From positions 62,001 through 126,000 of the forward strand of contig JALWVU010000073.1 in assembly GCA_027079305.1 (NCBI GenBank): 64,000 nucleotides of DNA, written 5' to 3'. This DNA is from Aquificaceae bacterium. Lineage in GTDB: Bacteria > Aquificota > Aquificia > Aquificales > Aquificaceae. Position 1 is the stretch's first letter, and each line of letters opens with the position of its first letter. A program made the translations under genes and the position numbers. Below, in pieces: positions 33,485 through 42,646 of this stretch. A model generated the notes under the pieces. That model saw only the letters and a program-made list of their open reading frames with translations, was not told where the DNA came from and did not search any database.

Positions 33485-34555
33485 TTAGAGTGATGGAAGG
33501 GGAGCATCATGAAGAGTTCTAATTCCTTCCACCCTTCTGCTCCTCAACTGCCCGCAGGCGCCGAAGACGTCCGCCCCCTTGCTGAACCTTACGAAGGTGG
33601 AGATACCCCTATCCCACAGCTCCCTCTGGAATCTCAGGATCCTATCCATGGAAGGCCTCTCGTATGGCAGGTTGGGGTCCGGGTTGTAAGGTATAAGGTT
33701 GACCTTGAACTTTTTTTTATGAGGGCCTATCAGATCCGCAAGCTGGCGCGCCTCTTTGACGGAATCGTTCACGCCCTTAATGAGTATATACTCCAAGGTT
33801 ATCCTTCTGTATCTGGACAGGGGAAACCTCACCAGCAGGTCCATAAGCTCCGAGAGGGTATTTGTCTTGGTGAGGGGCATGAGTTTTTCTCTAAGATCCT
33901 GTCTGGGCGAGTTTATGGAAACCGCAAGGTTGAGCTCTCTCATGAAGGGATCTTCCGCCATCCTCCTGAGCTGGGAGATAATACCGCTGGAGGAAATGGT
34001 CACCCTCCTCTTGGAGAGATCCAATCCCCAGGGGGAGACCATTATCATGGCTGCCTTCCTTACGTTCTCGTAGTTTGCGAGAGGCTCCCCCATGCCCATG
34101 AAGACCACGTTTCTTATCTTCTCTTTCGTTCTCTGCTGAACCTGAAGGAACTGATCCACTATCTCGGAGGTGGTCAGATTTCTAATGAGGCCGTCTATGG
34201 CGGTTGCACAGAAGGAACATCCGACCGCACACCCGATCTGGGAAGAGACACAGAGGGTAAGGTGATCCCTCTCCCTTATCAGAACCGTTTCCACGAGGTG
34301 GCCGTCCAGGGTTCTGAAGAGGAACTTGGTTGCATCGGGAGCCTCCACCTCACTTTCGAGCTTAAGGGGGTGGGAACTAAACACAGCGGACAACTCTTCT
34401 CTGACCTTCTTGGGAAGGTCGGTCATCAGGGAGAAGTCGGTGGTGAACTTCTTGTATATCCAGGAAAGTATCTGCTTCGCTCTATATGGCTCGAGCCCGA
34501 GGGAAGAGACCTTTTCCTTCAGCTCCTCGAGGGTATAGCCCGTGATGAAGTCCAT
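33485..34555 (-). CDS. rlmN: Dual-specificity 23S rRNA/tRNA methyltransferase RlmN
   Basis: Radical-SAM enzyme that methylates C2 of A2503 in 23S rRNA and A37 in some tRNAs. The 356-residue protein shows the CxxxCxxC cluster in GCAVGCSFCATA (about 113-124), VFMGMGEPLANYENV, and the methyl-carrying C-terminal cysteine in FGACGQL. It lies 27 nt upstream of lepB on the same strand. Confidence 0.95.
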   Translation of the reverse strand: MDFITGYTLEELKEKVSSLGLEPYRAKQILSWIYKKFTTDFSLMTDLPKKVREELSAVFSSHPLKLESEVEAPDATKFLFRTLDGHLVETVLIRERDHLTLCVSSQIGCAVGCSFCATAIDGLIRNLTTSEIVDQFLQVQQRTKEKIRNVVFMGMGEPLANYENVRKAAMIMVSPWGLDLSKRRVTISSSGIISQLRRMAEDPFMRELNLAVSINSPRQDLREKLMPLTKTNTLSELMDLLVRFPLSRYRRITLEYILIKGVNDSVKEARQLADLIGPHKKKFKVNLIPYNPDPNLPYERPSMDRILRFQRELWDRGISTFVRFSKGADVFGACGQLRSRRVEGIRTLHDAPLPSL

Positions 34556-34564
34556 ACCAATAAG

Positions 34565-34771
34565 TTATTCCGCCTTTACCACCTTGACCTTACCGCTCGC
34601 TATGTCCTCTATAGCCTGAAAGGTCTTCTTTATTAGCTCCCTCTCGCCCCTTATGAAGAAGTCCTCTCCCTCTTCGAGGAGTTGTCTCGTTCTCTTTACC
34701 GCAGCGTGGACGAGTTCGTATCTGGAGCTGACCTGTTTAAGGGCATTTTCTATATCAGGCCTCTTTGACAT
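34565..34771 (-). CDS. rpoZ: RNA polymerase omega subunit
   Basis: The 68-residue omega subunit assists assembly of the beta' subunit. It has the family pattern RPDIENALKQVSSRYELVHAAVKRTRQL and then an E(K/L)(K/L)TFQAIEDIASGKV segment. It overlaps gmk by 17 nt; the gmk-rpoZ order is widely conserved. Confidence 0.9.
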   Translation of the reverse strand: MSKRPDIENALKQVSSRYELVHAAVKRTRQLLEEGEDFFIRGERELIKKTFQAIEDIASGKVKVVKAE

Positions 34772-35402
34772 AGCAATCTCCTCCTTCTATAAGGTTTAGT
34801 ATCTCCTCGCTCCTTACCAGGCTCTTTAAGTTGCTCAAAATGCTTTCTCTCTCACACCTGGAGGCGAGGATAACACTTTTTAGCTGCTCCACCGCCTTGT
34901 CCACGAAGTCGTTAATTATAATATAGTCGAACCTTTTGGCACAGGGGATCTCTCCCCTCGCGGTTTCCAGCCGGACCTGGGCGTTCTTGTCCCTGTATCC
35001 CCTCCCTATCATCCTTCTCTTAAGCTCTTCAAGTGATGGGGGAAGCAGAAATACGCTGACCGCGTCCGGATATATGCTCTTCACCTTGAAGGCTCCCTGA
35101 ACGTCTATAACCAGCAGAGAGTCGTAGCCCTCCCTCAGGTTTTTCTCCACCTGATCCCTCGGTGTTCCGTAATAGTTTCCGTATACGTTGGCGTATTCCA
35201 GAAACCTCCCCTCCTCTATTCCCTTTTCGAACTCCTCCTTCGAGAGGAATATGTAGTCCACTCCCGGCTCTTCGCCGGGCCTCGGTTCACGGGTTGTGGC
35301 GGTGACGACCCTCCTTATTCCTTCAAGTTGCTGGAGGAGCTTTCCAGCTACCGTGCTCTTTCCGGTTCCAGAGGGTGCGGAGAGTATGAAGAGCTTTGCC
35401 AT
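34755..35402 (-). CDS. gmk: Guanylate kinase
   Basis: Phosphorylates GMP (and dGMP) with ATP. The 215-residue protein has the P-loop SAPSGTGKSTVAG at residues 8-20, the GMP-binding TTREPRPGEEPGVDYIF, YGNYYGTPRDQVEK, and IDVQGAFKVK. It lies 9 nt after msbA on the same strand. Confidence 0.95.
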   Translation of the reverse strand: MAKLFILSAPSGTGKSTVAGKLLQQLEGIRRVVTATTREPRPGEEPGVDYIFLSKEEFEKGIEEGRFLEYANVYGNYYGTPRDQVEKNLREGYDSLLVIDVQGAFKVKSIYPDAVSVFLLPPSLEELKRRMIGRGYRDKNAQVRLETARGEIPCAKRFDYIIINDFVDKAVEQLKSVILASRCERESILSNLKSLVRSEEILNLIEGGDCYVKEA

Positions 35403-35411
35403 ATATGAAAA

Positions 35412-37109
35412 TTATATCACCTTGCCCTCTCTGAATATTTTGAAGAACTCTCCCTTCTTCTCCACGAGAGTGTAAAAGCTTCCCTCCTCCACAAGCTTCC
35501 CTTCCTTCATGACCACTATCCTGTCACATTCGGTTATGTTGGATAGCCTGTGGGCCACTATGAACATGGTTCTGCCCTCGAAGAAGCTGAAGATGTTTCT
35601 GAGGACCCTCTTCTCCGTGTTCATATCGAGGGCGGAGGTTGCTTCGTCGAGGATCACTATGTCGGGATCCTTCAGAAACAGCCTCGCTATGGCGAGTCTC
35701 TGTCTCTCCCCTCCCGAGAGGGAATACCCCCTTTCTCCCACAAGACCGTCGAGTCCTATCCTCTCCACAAAATCACAGCCAGCGAGTTTCAGTGCCTCCC
35801 AGATCTCCTTCTCTGTGGCGTCCGGGTTGGCTATGAGCAGGTTCTCCCTTACAGAGGCGTTCAGCAGAAAGGTCTCCTGCGTGGCCATGCCTATCCTGTC
35901 CCTCAAACTGCTTAGCTCAAAGTTCTTAAGCTCCTTACCGTCCAGAAGGACAGATCCCTCGTAATCCACGAGCCTGGGGATTATCCTGACGAGAGTGCTC
36001 TTGCCCGACCCGGTGTGCCCCACTATGCCGAGCCTTTCCCCTTTCCATACTGAGAGGCTTATACCGGAAAGTATCTCCCTGCTGTTTACAGAAACGCTTA
36101 CGTTCCTGAACTCTATGCTCTCCTTAAGGCCGGAGAACTTGAGGCTTCCGGATCTTTCCTCCTCAAGGGATAGTAGCTCCCTAACCCTCTCCACCACGGG
36201 AAGGCTACCTTTCAGGTTCATGAGGGCCTTCTGGGTGTTTAGGATAGGTGGCTGGACCATGAAGAGGGCTGTTAGGTAAGAGATGAAGTCCCCGGGTGTA
36301 AGGCTCCCTGAGATTATCCTGAAACCGCCGTAGAAGAGAACTCCCGCGACCACAAGGTATCCGAATATGTAGTTGAGAGCTGTGTTCCCGGTTGTGTAGA
36401 ACTCAGCCTTAACAGAAGATTTAAATATCTTCTCGTTGAACCTTTTGAAGGCCTCCAGCAGTTTACTCTCCGCGGAGAAGACCTTCACGTTCTCTATACC
36501 CTGAAGGGTCTGAGAGAGAACTTGGGTCAGCTGGGCGGTTCCCTCCTGAGTTCGCCTCAGGTGCTTGCCCTTCTTACTGCCGAAGTATTTGACCGTAAAG
36601 CTCATCGCGGGCAGAACCACTACAAGTATCAGGGTGAGCAGAGGATCCCTGTAGAGGAGAACGCCTATAAGGGCTACGCCCACCACAGGCTCTCTTAGCA
36701 GGGTCGGTATATGATCCACAAGTATCTGCCTTATTTTGTCTACGTCGCTCACTATCCTGCTTATAAGGTCCCCGGCGGGATGCCTTATGAAGTAGGTGTA
36801 GGGAACGTAGAGGAGCTTGCTGAATATCTCGAACCTTATCTCCTTAAGAACCTTCTCCGATGCGAGGCTGACCAGATACTTGGAGATAAAAAAACCAGCC
36901 TGCATCAGAAGGGCGGATCCCAAAAGCAAGAGTATTATCCTTATAAGCTTCTCTTGATCTTTAAGGATAAAGACGTCGTCCACCACACCCTTTACAAGGA
37001 GAGTTATGGCGGTGGCCCCCGCGGACTGCATCAGAGATCCGAGGAGGGCAAGGAAGAGAAGAGGGAGGTGAGGCTTTACCTTGCTGAGGATCCATCTTAT
37101 GTTCTCCAT
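35412..37109 (-). CDS. msbA: MsbA-like lipid flippase, ABC exporter
   Basis: A half-size ABC exporter (565 residues), probably flipping lipid A core across the inner membrane. Six hydrophobic segments lie within about residues 15-300. The ATPase has Walker A GHTGSGKSTLV (about 364-374), signature LSGGERQRLAIARLF, Walker B DIVILDEATSALD and the H-loop in IVAHRLSN. Substrate assignment follows from resemblance to MsbA and the diderm context; other lipid or drug exporters in this family look similar. Confidence 0.86.
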   Translation of the reverse strand: MENIRWILSKVKPHLPLLFLALLGSLMQSAGATAITLLVKGVVDDVFILKDQEKLIRIILLLLGSALLMQAGFFISKYLVSLASEKVLKEIRFEIFSKLLYVPYTYFIRHPAGDLISRIVSDVDKIRQILVDHIPTLLREPVVGVALIGVLLYRDPLLTLILVVVLPAMSFTVKYFGSKKGKHLRRTQEGTAQLTQVLSQTLQGIENVKVFSAESKLLEAFKRFNEKIFKSSVKAEFYTTGNTALNYIFGYLVVAGVLFYGGFRIISGSLTPGDFISYLTALFMVQPPILNTQKALMNLKGSLPVVERVRELLSLEEERSGSLKFSGLKESIEFRNVSVSVNSREILSGISLSVWKGERLGIVGHTGSGKSTLVRIIPRLVDYEGSVLLDGKELKNFELSSLRDRIGMATQETFLLNASVRENLLIANPDATEKEIWEALKLAGCDFVERIGLDGLVGERGYSLSGGERQRLAIARLFLKDPDIVILDEATSALDMNTEKRVLRNIFSFFEGRTMFIVAHRLSNITECDRIVVMKEGKLVEEGSFYTLVEKKGEFFKIFREGKVI

Positions 37110-37124
37110 TCTTCAGGGAAATTA

Positions 37125-37151
37125 TAAACATTTGGAGCCTCTGACCGATAA
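37125..37151 (+). promoter_or_regulatory. Sigma-28 (FliA) promoter for flgG-flgA
   Basis: TAAACATT at 37125-37132, exactly 11 nt, then ACCGATAA at 37144-37151. This closely matches the flagellar sigma-28 consensus (TAAA-type -35, 11-nt spacer, GCCGATAA -10). Transcription would start near 37158, about 17 nt before the flgG ATG, leaving room for the GGAAGGAGGTGG ribosome site. Confidence 0.8.
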
Positions 37152-37174
37152 ATCCTCAGGAAGGAGGTGGATAT

Positions 37175-37963
37175 ATGTTCAGAGCGCTCTGGACTTCCGC
37201 GTCCGGAATGACAGCCCAGCAGACTAATCTCGACGTCATATCCCACAACATGGCCAACGTGAACACGGTGGGCTTCAAGAAGATGAGGGCCACCTTCCAG
37301 GACCTTGTCTACCAGACGGTAAGGGAACCGGGTGCTCCCACATCACCAACTACCCGTTCGCCCTCGGGATTTCAGATAGGTCTCGGAACTTACATAGCGG
37401 ATACCTACGGGATATTCACACAGGGGAACATAGTCCAGACGGGGAACACCCTCGACGTGGCCATTCAGGGAGACGGCTTCTTTAAAGTGGTCCTGCCGGA
37501 CGGGACGATAGCCTACACGAGGAACGGCCAGTTCAGGCTCGACAGAGACGGCAGGATAGTGAACAGCGAAGGATATCCCCTCGATCCCGAGATAAGCATA
37601 CCTCCGGATGCCATAAGCATAGGTATAGCAGCGGACGGGACCGTAACCGTCCTAAGGCAGGGAGCTACCACCGTGGAGGAGGTGGGAAGGATAGAGCTTG
37701 CCAAATTTATAAACCCCGCTGGCCTGAGGAGGATAGGGAACAACCTTTATCTACAGACTGACGCCTCGGGAGATCCCCTGATAGACAACCCCGGCAACCA
37801 GGGTATAGGAACGCTCCTTCAGGGATACTTGGAGTCCTCGAACGTGAACATAGTGGAGGAGATGGTAAACTTGATAATAGCCCAGAGGGCTTACGAGTTC
37901 AACACGAAGGGAATAACCGCTGCGGATGAGATGCTCTCCCAGGCCGCTAACCTACGTCGTTAA
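37175..37963 (+). CDS. flgG: Flagellar distal rod protein FlgG
   Basis: FlgG builds the distal rod of the flagellum. The 262-residue protein has the rod-family N-terminus [20 protein letters not shown] with [13 protein letters not shown], the central [18 protein letters not shown] and [15 protein letters not shown], and the C-terminal [18 protein letters not shown] then [12 protein letters not shown]. It is preceded by a strong ribosome site and a sigma-28 promoter and overlaps flgA by 38 nt. Confidence 0.95.
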   Translation: MFRALWTSASGMTAQQTNLDVISHNMANVNTVGFKKMRATFQDLVYQTVREPGAPTSPTTRSPSGFQIGLGTYIADTYGIFTQGNIVQTGNTLDVAIQGDGFFKVVLPDGTIAYTRNGQFRLDRDGRIVNSEGYPLDPEISIPPDAISIGIAADGTVTVLRQGATTVEEVGRIELAKFINPAGLRRIGNNLYLQTDASGDPLIDNPGNQGIGTLLQGYLESSNVNIVEEMVNLIIAQRAYEFNTKGITAADEMLSQAANLRR

Positions 37964-38615
37964 GCTGCTTCTGGTTCTCGCTTTAGTATCCTTCGGGGGG
38001 GTTCTTGACGAGAGAAAGGCCAAGGAGATAGCCCTTAGAAAGGTAGAGGAGGAGCTCGGAAGCAGGATTAAGGTAGAGAGGGTTTCTCTTATCCTGAGTA
38101 GGCCGGTCAGATATAAAAAGATCGAGAGGGTGGATTTGTCCCTCCGGGAAGGTGCTCCGAGGGGTTTCGTTCACATATACCTCCTCACCGATAGAGGTAT
38201 GAGGAGGATAAGCGTGTTTCTGGACGTTCTCTGGAAGTGCAAGGTGCTCACAGCTACGGAGGATATACAGAGAGGGGAAAGGATTTACCCCTGGCAGGTT
38301 AGCCTTGAGAACCTATACATGAAGAGGTGTCCACGGCAGGAGATAGAGAATACGGAAGAGCTTATCAACTACGTCGCTCTGAGGACCATAACAAAGGGGA
38401 GCATTATAAAAAAGATCCTTTTTAAGAGAGAACCTCTCGTGAGGAGAGGAGAACAGGTGAACGTGATATTCAGAAGGGGAAACCTGGAGATAAGCTTCAC
38501 GGGAGAGGCCTTAGAGAACGGCTTCCTCGGAGATGTGATCAGGGTTAAATCCTCCAACACGGGCAAGATACTCAGAGGTAGGGTGGTCTCGGAGGGTAGC
38601 GTCCTCGTAAGGTGA
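37926..38615 (+). CDS. flgA: Flagellar P-ring assembly chaperone FlgA
   Basis: FlgA is the periplasmic chaperone for P-ring formation. The 229-residue protein begins within flgG, has a signal peptide ([15 protein letters not shown]) and a C-terminal SAF domain: [19 protein letters not shown], then [23 protein letters not shown] and [19 protein letters not shown], which is the family hallmark. No P-ring or other flagellar gene follows. Confidence 0.9.
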   Translation: MRCSPRPLTYVVKLLLVLALVSFGGVLDERKAKEIALRKVEEELGSRIKVERVSLILSRPVRYKKIERVDLSLREGAPRGFVHIYLLTDRGMRRISVFLDVLWKCKVLTATEDIQRGERIYPWQVSLENLYMKRCPRQEIENTEELINYVALRTITKGSIIKKILFKREPLVRRGEQVNVIFRRGNLEISFTGEALENGFLGDVIRVKSSNTGKILRGRVVSEGSVLVR

Positions 38616-38714
38616 CGTAGCTCTATAAGAAGGCTTCATAAGAGTATTAGAAATTCTTTATATGATTATCGGCATATGAGCGGTGATAAAATACTGGGTT
38701 TAGGAGGTGTCAGG

Positions 38715-39257
38715 ATGGAAGCTTCAAGAAGGGATTTCCTGGGCGTAGCCCTGGGTGGAATGGGCGCTGTAGGAGTTTTGGGAGTTCTCTACCCTATAGT
38801 GAAGACACTCGCACCGAGCGCTGCCTCCACCACCGAGGCCAAGGTGGAGGTTGACATAACCAAGATACCCGAACTCGGAGTAAGGGTAACCTCCTGGAAG
38901 GGGAAGCCCCTCTTCGTCCTGAGGCTTCCGAAGGATCTTACGGAAGATAAATACAACGTTAAGAAGGACTCGGTGAACAAGGCTGGAAAGCTCAACTACG
39001 ATCTCCTGAAGGGACAGGAAGCCTACGCCCTCGTAGGTGTGTGCACACACCTTGGATGCATACCTCTGTGGAAGCCGGAAGGTAGCGATGCGGTAAAGGC
39101 TCCCTATCTCCACTGTCCCTGCCACGGAGGACTTTACACACCTTGGGGGGACAACATAGGAGGTCCTCCTCCCAGACCACTCTTCGTTCCTCCCCAAAAG
39201 AGGGACGGGAACAAGCTGATAGTGGGAGAACCGGGCTTTGTCAAGGAGCTTGTGTAA
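38715..39257 (+). CDS. petA: Rieske iron-sulfur subunit of cytochrome bc1
   Basis: Ubiquinol/menaquinol:cytochrome c reductase Rieske protein. ATG 38715 follows AGGAGGTGTCAGG and gives 180 residues starting MEASRRDFLGVALGG, a Tat-type N-terminus that also anchors the protein; an ATG 13 codons upstream is less likely. The 2Fe-2S ligands are in CTHLGCIPLW and CPCHGGLYTPWG. It heads a three-gene bc1 operon, separated from cytochrome b by 12 nt. Confidence 0.95.
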   Translation: MEASRRDFLGVALGGMGAVGVLGVLYPIVKTLAPSAASTTEAKVEVDITKIPELGVRVTSWKGKPLFVLRLPKDLTEDKYNVKKDSVNKAGKLNYDLLKGQEAYALVGVCTHLGCIPLWKPEGSDAVKAPYLHCPCHGGLYTPWGDNIGGPPPRPLFVPPQKRDGNKLIVGEPGFVKELV

Positions 39258-39269
39258 GGAGGTAGAGGA

Positions 39270-40493
39270 ATGATAAAGAGAATAGTGGACTGGATAGACG
39301 AAAGGACGCACGTGAGGGACCTTTACAGGGAGCAGATGGTAGAGTACAAGGTCCCCAAGAACCTCACCTTTCCTTACGTCTTTGGTGTCCTTGCCCTGAT
39401 AACCTTCGCTATCCAGATCATTTCGGGGATAATCCTGATAATGTATTACAAACCTGTCATAGCCCACGCCTTCGACAGCGCCAACTACACCATAATGAGG
39501 GAGATCTCCTTCGGGTGGCTCTTCAGGCACATCCACGCAGCAGGAGCAAACTTCTTTCTCGCTATTGTATACCTCCACATGTTCACGGGAATATACTACA
39601 ACGCCTACAAAAAGCCCAGAGAACTCGTCTGGATAGTGGGATGGGTGATATACTTCGTTCTCCTCGTTACAGCCCTGACCGGATACCTCCTGCCCTGGGG
39701 CCAGCTCTCCTACTGGGGAACCGTCGTCACTACCGAGATACCTGCATCACTTGCTGACGCTCCCATACTCAAGGGCCTGTTCGGAGCCATCGGTGAAACC
39801 ATATCCATATGGATGAAGGGTGGATATAAGCTCGAGGACCTGGCTCTCGGAAGGTTTTTCGGCCTGCACGTTCTGCTACTCCCCCTCATACTTCTGGCCC
39901 TCGTGAGCATACACCTCTTCCTCGTCAGGGCAGCGGGCATATCCAACCCGGAGGGATACGAGATAGACAAGAAGAACGAACCCGAGAAGGTGGCCCCCTT
40001 CCATCCCTACATGACACTCAAAGAAGGGGCTTTCGCTATGTGGTATCTTGCTATCTTCTTCTTCTTCGTATTCTTCTACATGCATCACTTCCTGCCCGCG
40101 GACAACTTTGAGCCTGCGGATCCTCTAAAAACCCCTCCCCACATAGCTCCCGAGTGGTATCTGCTTGGTTTCTACGAGGTATTTAGATCCATACCCAGCA
40201 AGTTCTGGGGATTCGTAGCCTTCAACCTGATACTCGTTCTCCTGCTACTACTTCCCTTCCTCGACTTCTCCCCTGTTAAGAGCGCGAGGAGAAGGCCCCT
40301 CTTCTTCATAATGTTCCTCGTATTCCTCTTCTCCTCCATGGCTCTTACGGTATTGGGAACTATGGCTCCTACTCCCACGAACGCCAAGCTGGGAATGTTC
40401 TTCACCGCGCTGGTGTTCCTTTTCTTCCTGTCTTTGCCGGTGATATCCTTCCTGGAGTGGGGATGGTATAAAGCGAGAGGAGGTAGAGCATGA
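39270..40493 (+). CDS. petB: Cytochrome b of the bc1 complex
   Basis: The quinone-oxidising, dihaem membrane subunit. The 407-residue protein is a full-length fused cytochrome b (not split b6/subunit IV) with about eight helices. Haem ligands are visible in FRHIHAAGANFFLAIVYLHM and in GLHVLLLPLILLALVSIHLF; the Qo-site PEWY motif is in HIAPEWYLLGFYEVFRS. It overlaps the cytochrome c1 gene as ATGA. Confidence 0.95.
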   Translation: MIKRIVDWIDERTHVRDLYREQMVEYKVPKNLTFPYVFGVLALITFAIQIISGIILIMYYKPVIAHAFDSANYTIMREISFGWLFRHIHAAGANFFLAIVYLHMFTGIYYNAYKKPRELVWIVGWVIYFVLLVTALTGYLLPWGQLSYWGTVVTTEIPASLADAPILKGLFGAIGETISIWMKGGYKLEDLALGRFFGLHVLLLPLILLALVSIHLFLVRAAGISNPEGYEIDKKNEPEKVAPFHPYMTLKEGAFAMWYLAIFFFFVFFYMHHFLPADNFEPADPLKTPPHIAPEWYLLGFYEVFRSIPSKFWGFVAFNLILVLLLLLPFLDFSPVKSARRRPLFFIMFLVFLFSSMALTVLGTMAPTPTNAKLGMFFTALVFLFFLSLPVISFLEWGWYKARGGRA

Positions 40494-41191
40494 GCACCTG
40501 GGGACTTGTAAAAACGGTATTCTTTACCGCGGTCACGGTGATCTTCTTCTTTATAATCTGGATACACAACCCCTTCGCCCCTCACGAGGAGTATGAGCTA
40601 CCGGATGAAGCTGAGAAGATAATAGGGGATCCGAAAGTAGCGATTGAAGGAAGGGAACTCTTCAAGCAGAACTGCACAAGCTGTCATTCTCTCAGATACG
40701 ACGGCATATACCTTATGTCCGTTACCGCAAAGCCCGAATGGTCCGCAATAGAGAAGGCCCACGGCAAACCCATCCTTGAAGAGAAGGACGGCAAAATCCA
40801 GGTAAGGGGATACTTCGTTCCCAGGGACGTCTACGAGGCGGTCGCTCAGGCGGATCTTCAGAACCTGAAGGCTTCCTTCGGTAAGATACCTCCAGATCTC
40901 TCTACCATGTACCTTGCAAGGGGTGCAGGATACCTTTACAACTTCATAATGGATCCTCAGAAGATACTTCCCGGAACCTCCATGCCCAAGCTCTTTTACC
41001 CGGAATACGACAAGGAGGCTCCCCAGAAGGTAGCCAAGATAGTAGCCTACATGAGGTCAGTAAACGAACCCCCTCCCGGTGAAAAGGCCAAAAGGACGTT
41101 GATGGGCATAGTAACCATCGGCTACTTCATAGCTATGGGCGCTCTCCTCTGGATATACAGGAAAAGGCTCCTGGCAAAAATGGGATACTGA
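40490..41191 (+). CDS. petC: Cytochrome c1 subunit of the bc1 complex
   Basis: Monohaem cytochrome c that carries electrons from the Rieske centre to soluble cytochrome c. The 233-residue protein has an N-terminal membrane segment (VFFTAVTVIFFFIIWI), the haem site CTSCHSL (about 60-66), a methionine ligand in PGTSMPKLF, and a C-terminal anchor (GIVTIGYFIAMGALLWIYRK). A terminator-like hairpin follows the stop. Confidence 0.94.
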   Translation: MSTWGLVKTVFFTAVTVIFFFIIWIHNPFAPHEEYELPDEAEKIIGDPKVAIEGRELFKQNCTSCHSLRYDGIYLMSVTAKPEWSAIEKAHGKPILEEKDGKIQVRGYFVPRDVYEAVAQADLQNLKASFGKIPPDLSTMYLARGAGYLYNFIMDPQKILPGTSMPKLFYPEYDKEAPQKVAKIVAYMRSVNEPPPGEKAKRTLMGIVTIGYFIAMGALLWIYRKRLLAKMGY

Positions 41192-41195
41192 TACC

Positions 41196-41213
41196 ACCGC
41201 CCTCCGGGGCGGT
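41196..41213. terminator. Hairpin terminator between petC and the convergent lipoprotein gene
   Basis: ACCGCCC (41196-41202), loop TCCG, GGGCGGT (41207-41213) form a perfect 7-bp GC-rich stem with a stable-looking tetraloop. The T-tract is weak. It lies in a 25-nt gap between convergent genes and may serve both strands. Confidence 0.65.
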
Positions 41214-41216
41214 CCC

Positions 41217-41624
41217 TTATATTCTCTGAACTATCCAGCTTCCCTTTATCCTGACCAGCTTCGCGCTCTCCGTTATGTAGCAAACCCTCTTTTCCTCGAG
41301 GTAGGCCCTCCCGCACCTGCTTACAAGATCGTTCAGCGCTAATATATTCACGAACAGGCTCATGTTCCTGTAAATGTCCGCATTCCTCAGCTTACTGCTC
41401 AGTTCCTTCTCTATCTCGCTCAGGCTTTTCTTAAGACGTATCCCATACTCTATCTGGGCAAAGTAGGTGTTCTCGTCAAGTTTGACCATGTTCAAAACTT
41501 TCACATCTTCAACGTCACCAAAAAGCCTGTATCTGGACTCGAGGCCCTTTTCTATATCCCGCACAGAAGGCTTTTCGGAGCAGGAGAACACAAAAAGCAG
41601 AGCTACCAAGAGAATTCTTATCAT
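41217..41624 (-). CDS. Putative lipoprotein, function unknown
   Basis: A 135-residue protein with a lipoprotein signal (LLVALLFVFSC, lipid-modified cysteine at about residue 15). The mature part is helical and charged, with a cysteine pair near the end (VSRCGRAYL and RVCYITE). No family is recognised. It is alone on its strand, divergent from the binding-protein gene at 41678. Confidence 0.7.
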   Translation of the reverse strand: MIRILLVALLFVFSCSEKPSVRDIEKGLESRYRLFGDVEDVKVLNMVKLDENTYFAQIEYGIRLKKSLSEIEKELSSKLRNADIYRNMSLFVNILALNDLVSRCGRAYLEEKRVCYITESAKLVRIKGSWIVQRI

Positions 41625-41677
41625 GGCAATAAGTGTAATTTATCCTCTCCAACTCAGGGGAAAGATATATTTTCAGT

Positions 41678-42646
41678 ATGATGAAGATCCTTTTGGGACT
41701 GCTTTTGACACTGCTCCTTGCGTCCTGTGAGGGAGAGAAAGCGAAAGAGTTCAGAATAGCGGTCTTTATATCGGGGGAGGGTAGGATGGGAAAGGTAAAG
41801 GGTTTCATGGATGGCCTGAAGGATCTCGGGGTTGAAAAGGTAAGCTATCACTACTTTAAGGGGAACAACACCCTAAGCCTGATGAGGGAGCTGGCCCAGG
41901 AGCTCGCCCTCAATCAGGAGGACTACGATCTGATAGTTACAGGGGGGAGTCTGGAAGCTTACATGGTGAAGAGCGCCAGCGGGAAGCTGAAAACTCCCGT
42001 GGTGATACTCGGGGGAACAAGCATAAGGCAGTGGGGGCTTACCAAGGATCTGGGAAGGCCCTCCGAGGGGATAACCGGTGTAGATAACCTCAACGCGGAG
42101 CTTATGGAGAAGAGGGTGGAGCTTTTCTCCAGGATGTTCCCTCACATAAGGAAGGTCCTCGTTTTTTGCAACCCTCAGTTTGAAGCTTCCAAGAACGCTA
42201 CGAGGATAACCATAAGGGCGGGAAGGAAGTTCGGCATAAAGGTGGTTCCCGTAAATGTAAGGGATGTGAAGGAGCTTGAATACATCATAAGCCACATGAG
42301 GGAGGACGGCTTTGAAGCGATAATAATTACTCCCTGCTTTTACACCGAGAACTTCCTGACCTCCTACATACTCCACTACGCCAACTTCTATCAGATACCC
42401 GTTTTTTGTCACTCTCCAGGGCTCGTTAAGAAGGGCTGTCATGTAGCCTACGGGACCTCAGGATACGAACAGGGCTATCAGGCAGCCCACATAGCTTACA
42501 AGATCCTGAGAGGAACACCCGTAGAGTTCGTCCCCTTCGAGAGGGCCTACTATCCGAGACTGGCGGTGAACGAGAAGGCTCTGGCTGAACTCGGCGTGGA
42601 CTACAACAGAGAGTTCTTCACCTACATAGACGAGGTGGTGAAATGA
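41678..42646 (+). CDS. ABC-type substrate-binding lipoprotein (sensory)
   Basis: A 322-residue periplasmic binding protein of the type usually annotated ABC substrate-binding (PF04392-like). It has a lipoprotein signal ending LLASCEG and two Rossmann-like lobes: FRIAVFISGEGRMGKVKGFM, DLIVTGGSLEAYMV, PVVILGGTS, then RKVLVFCNPQFEASKNATR, and the closing GYQAAHIAYKILRG. No permease or ATPase is nearby. Instead it overlaps a histidine kinase gene by 4 nt, so it probably presents a ligand to that kinase. The ligand is unknown. ATG 41681 is an alternative start. Confidence 0.83.
   Translation: MMKILLGLLLTLLLASCEGEKAKEFRIAVFISGEGRMGKVKGFMDGLKDLGVEKVSYHYFKGNNTLSLMRELAQELALNQEDYDLIVTGGSLEAYMVKSASGKLKTPVVILGGTSIRQWGLTKDLGRPSEGITGVDNLNAELMEKRVELFSRMFPHIRKVLVFCNPQFEASKNATRITIRAGRKFGIKVVPVNVRDVKELEYIISHMREDGFEAIIITPCFYTENFLTSYILHYANFYQIPVFCHSPGLVKKGCHVAYGTSGYEQGYQAAHIAYKILRGTPVEFVPFERAYYPRLAVNEKALAELGVDYNREFFTYIDEVVK

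Noticed and set aside
33509-34636. Long plus-strand reading frame (375 codons) over rlmN and rpoZ
   Set aside because: It is antisense to two well-supported genes, lacks a ribosome site and shows no domain; GC-rich codon structure of the real gene keeps it open.
38641-38675. Promoter for the bc1 operon (TATGAT at 38661)
   Set aside because: No acceptable -35 element at normal spacing; not reported as a feature.
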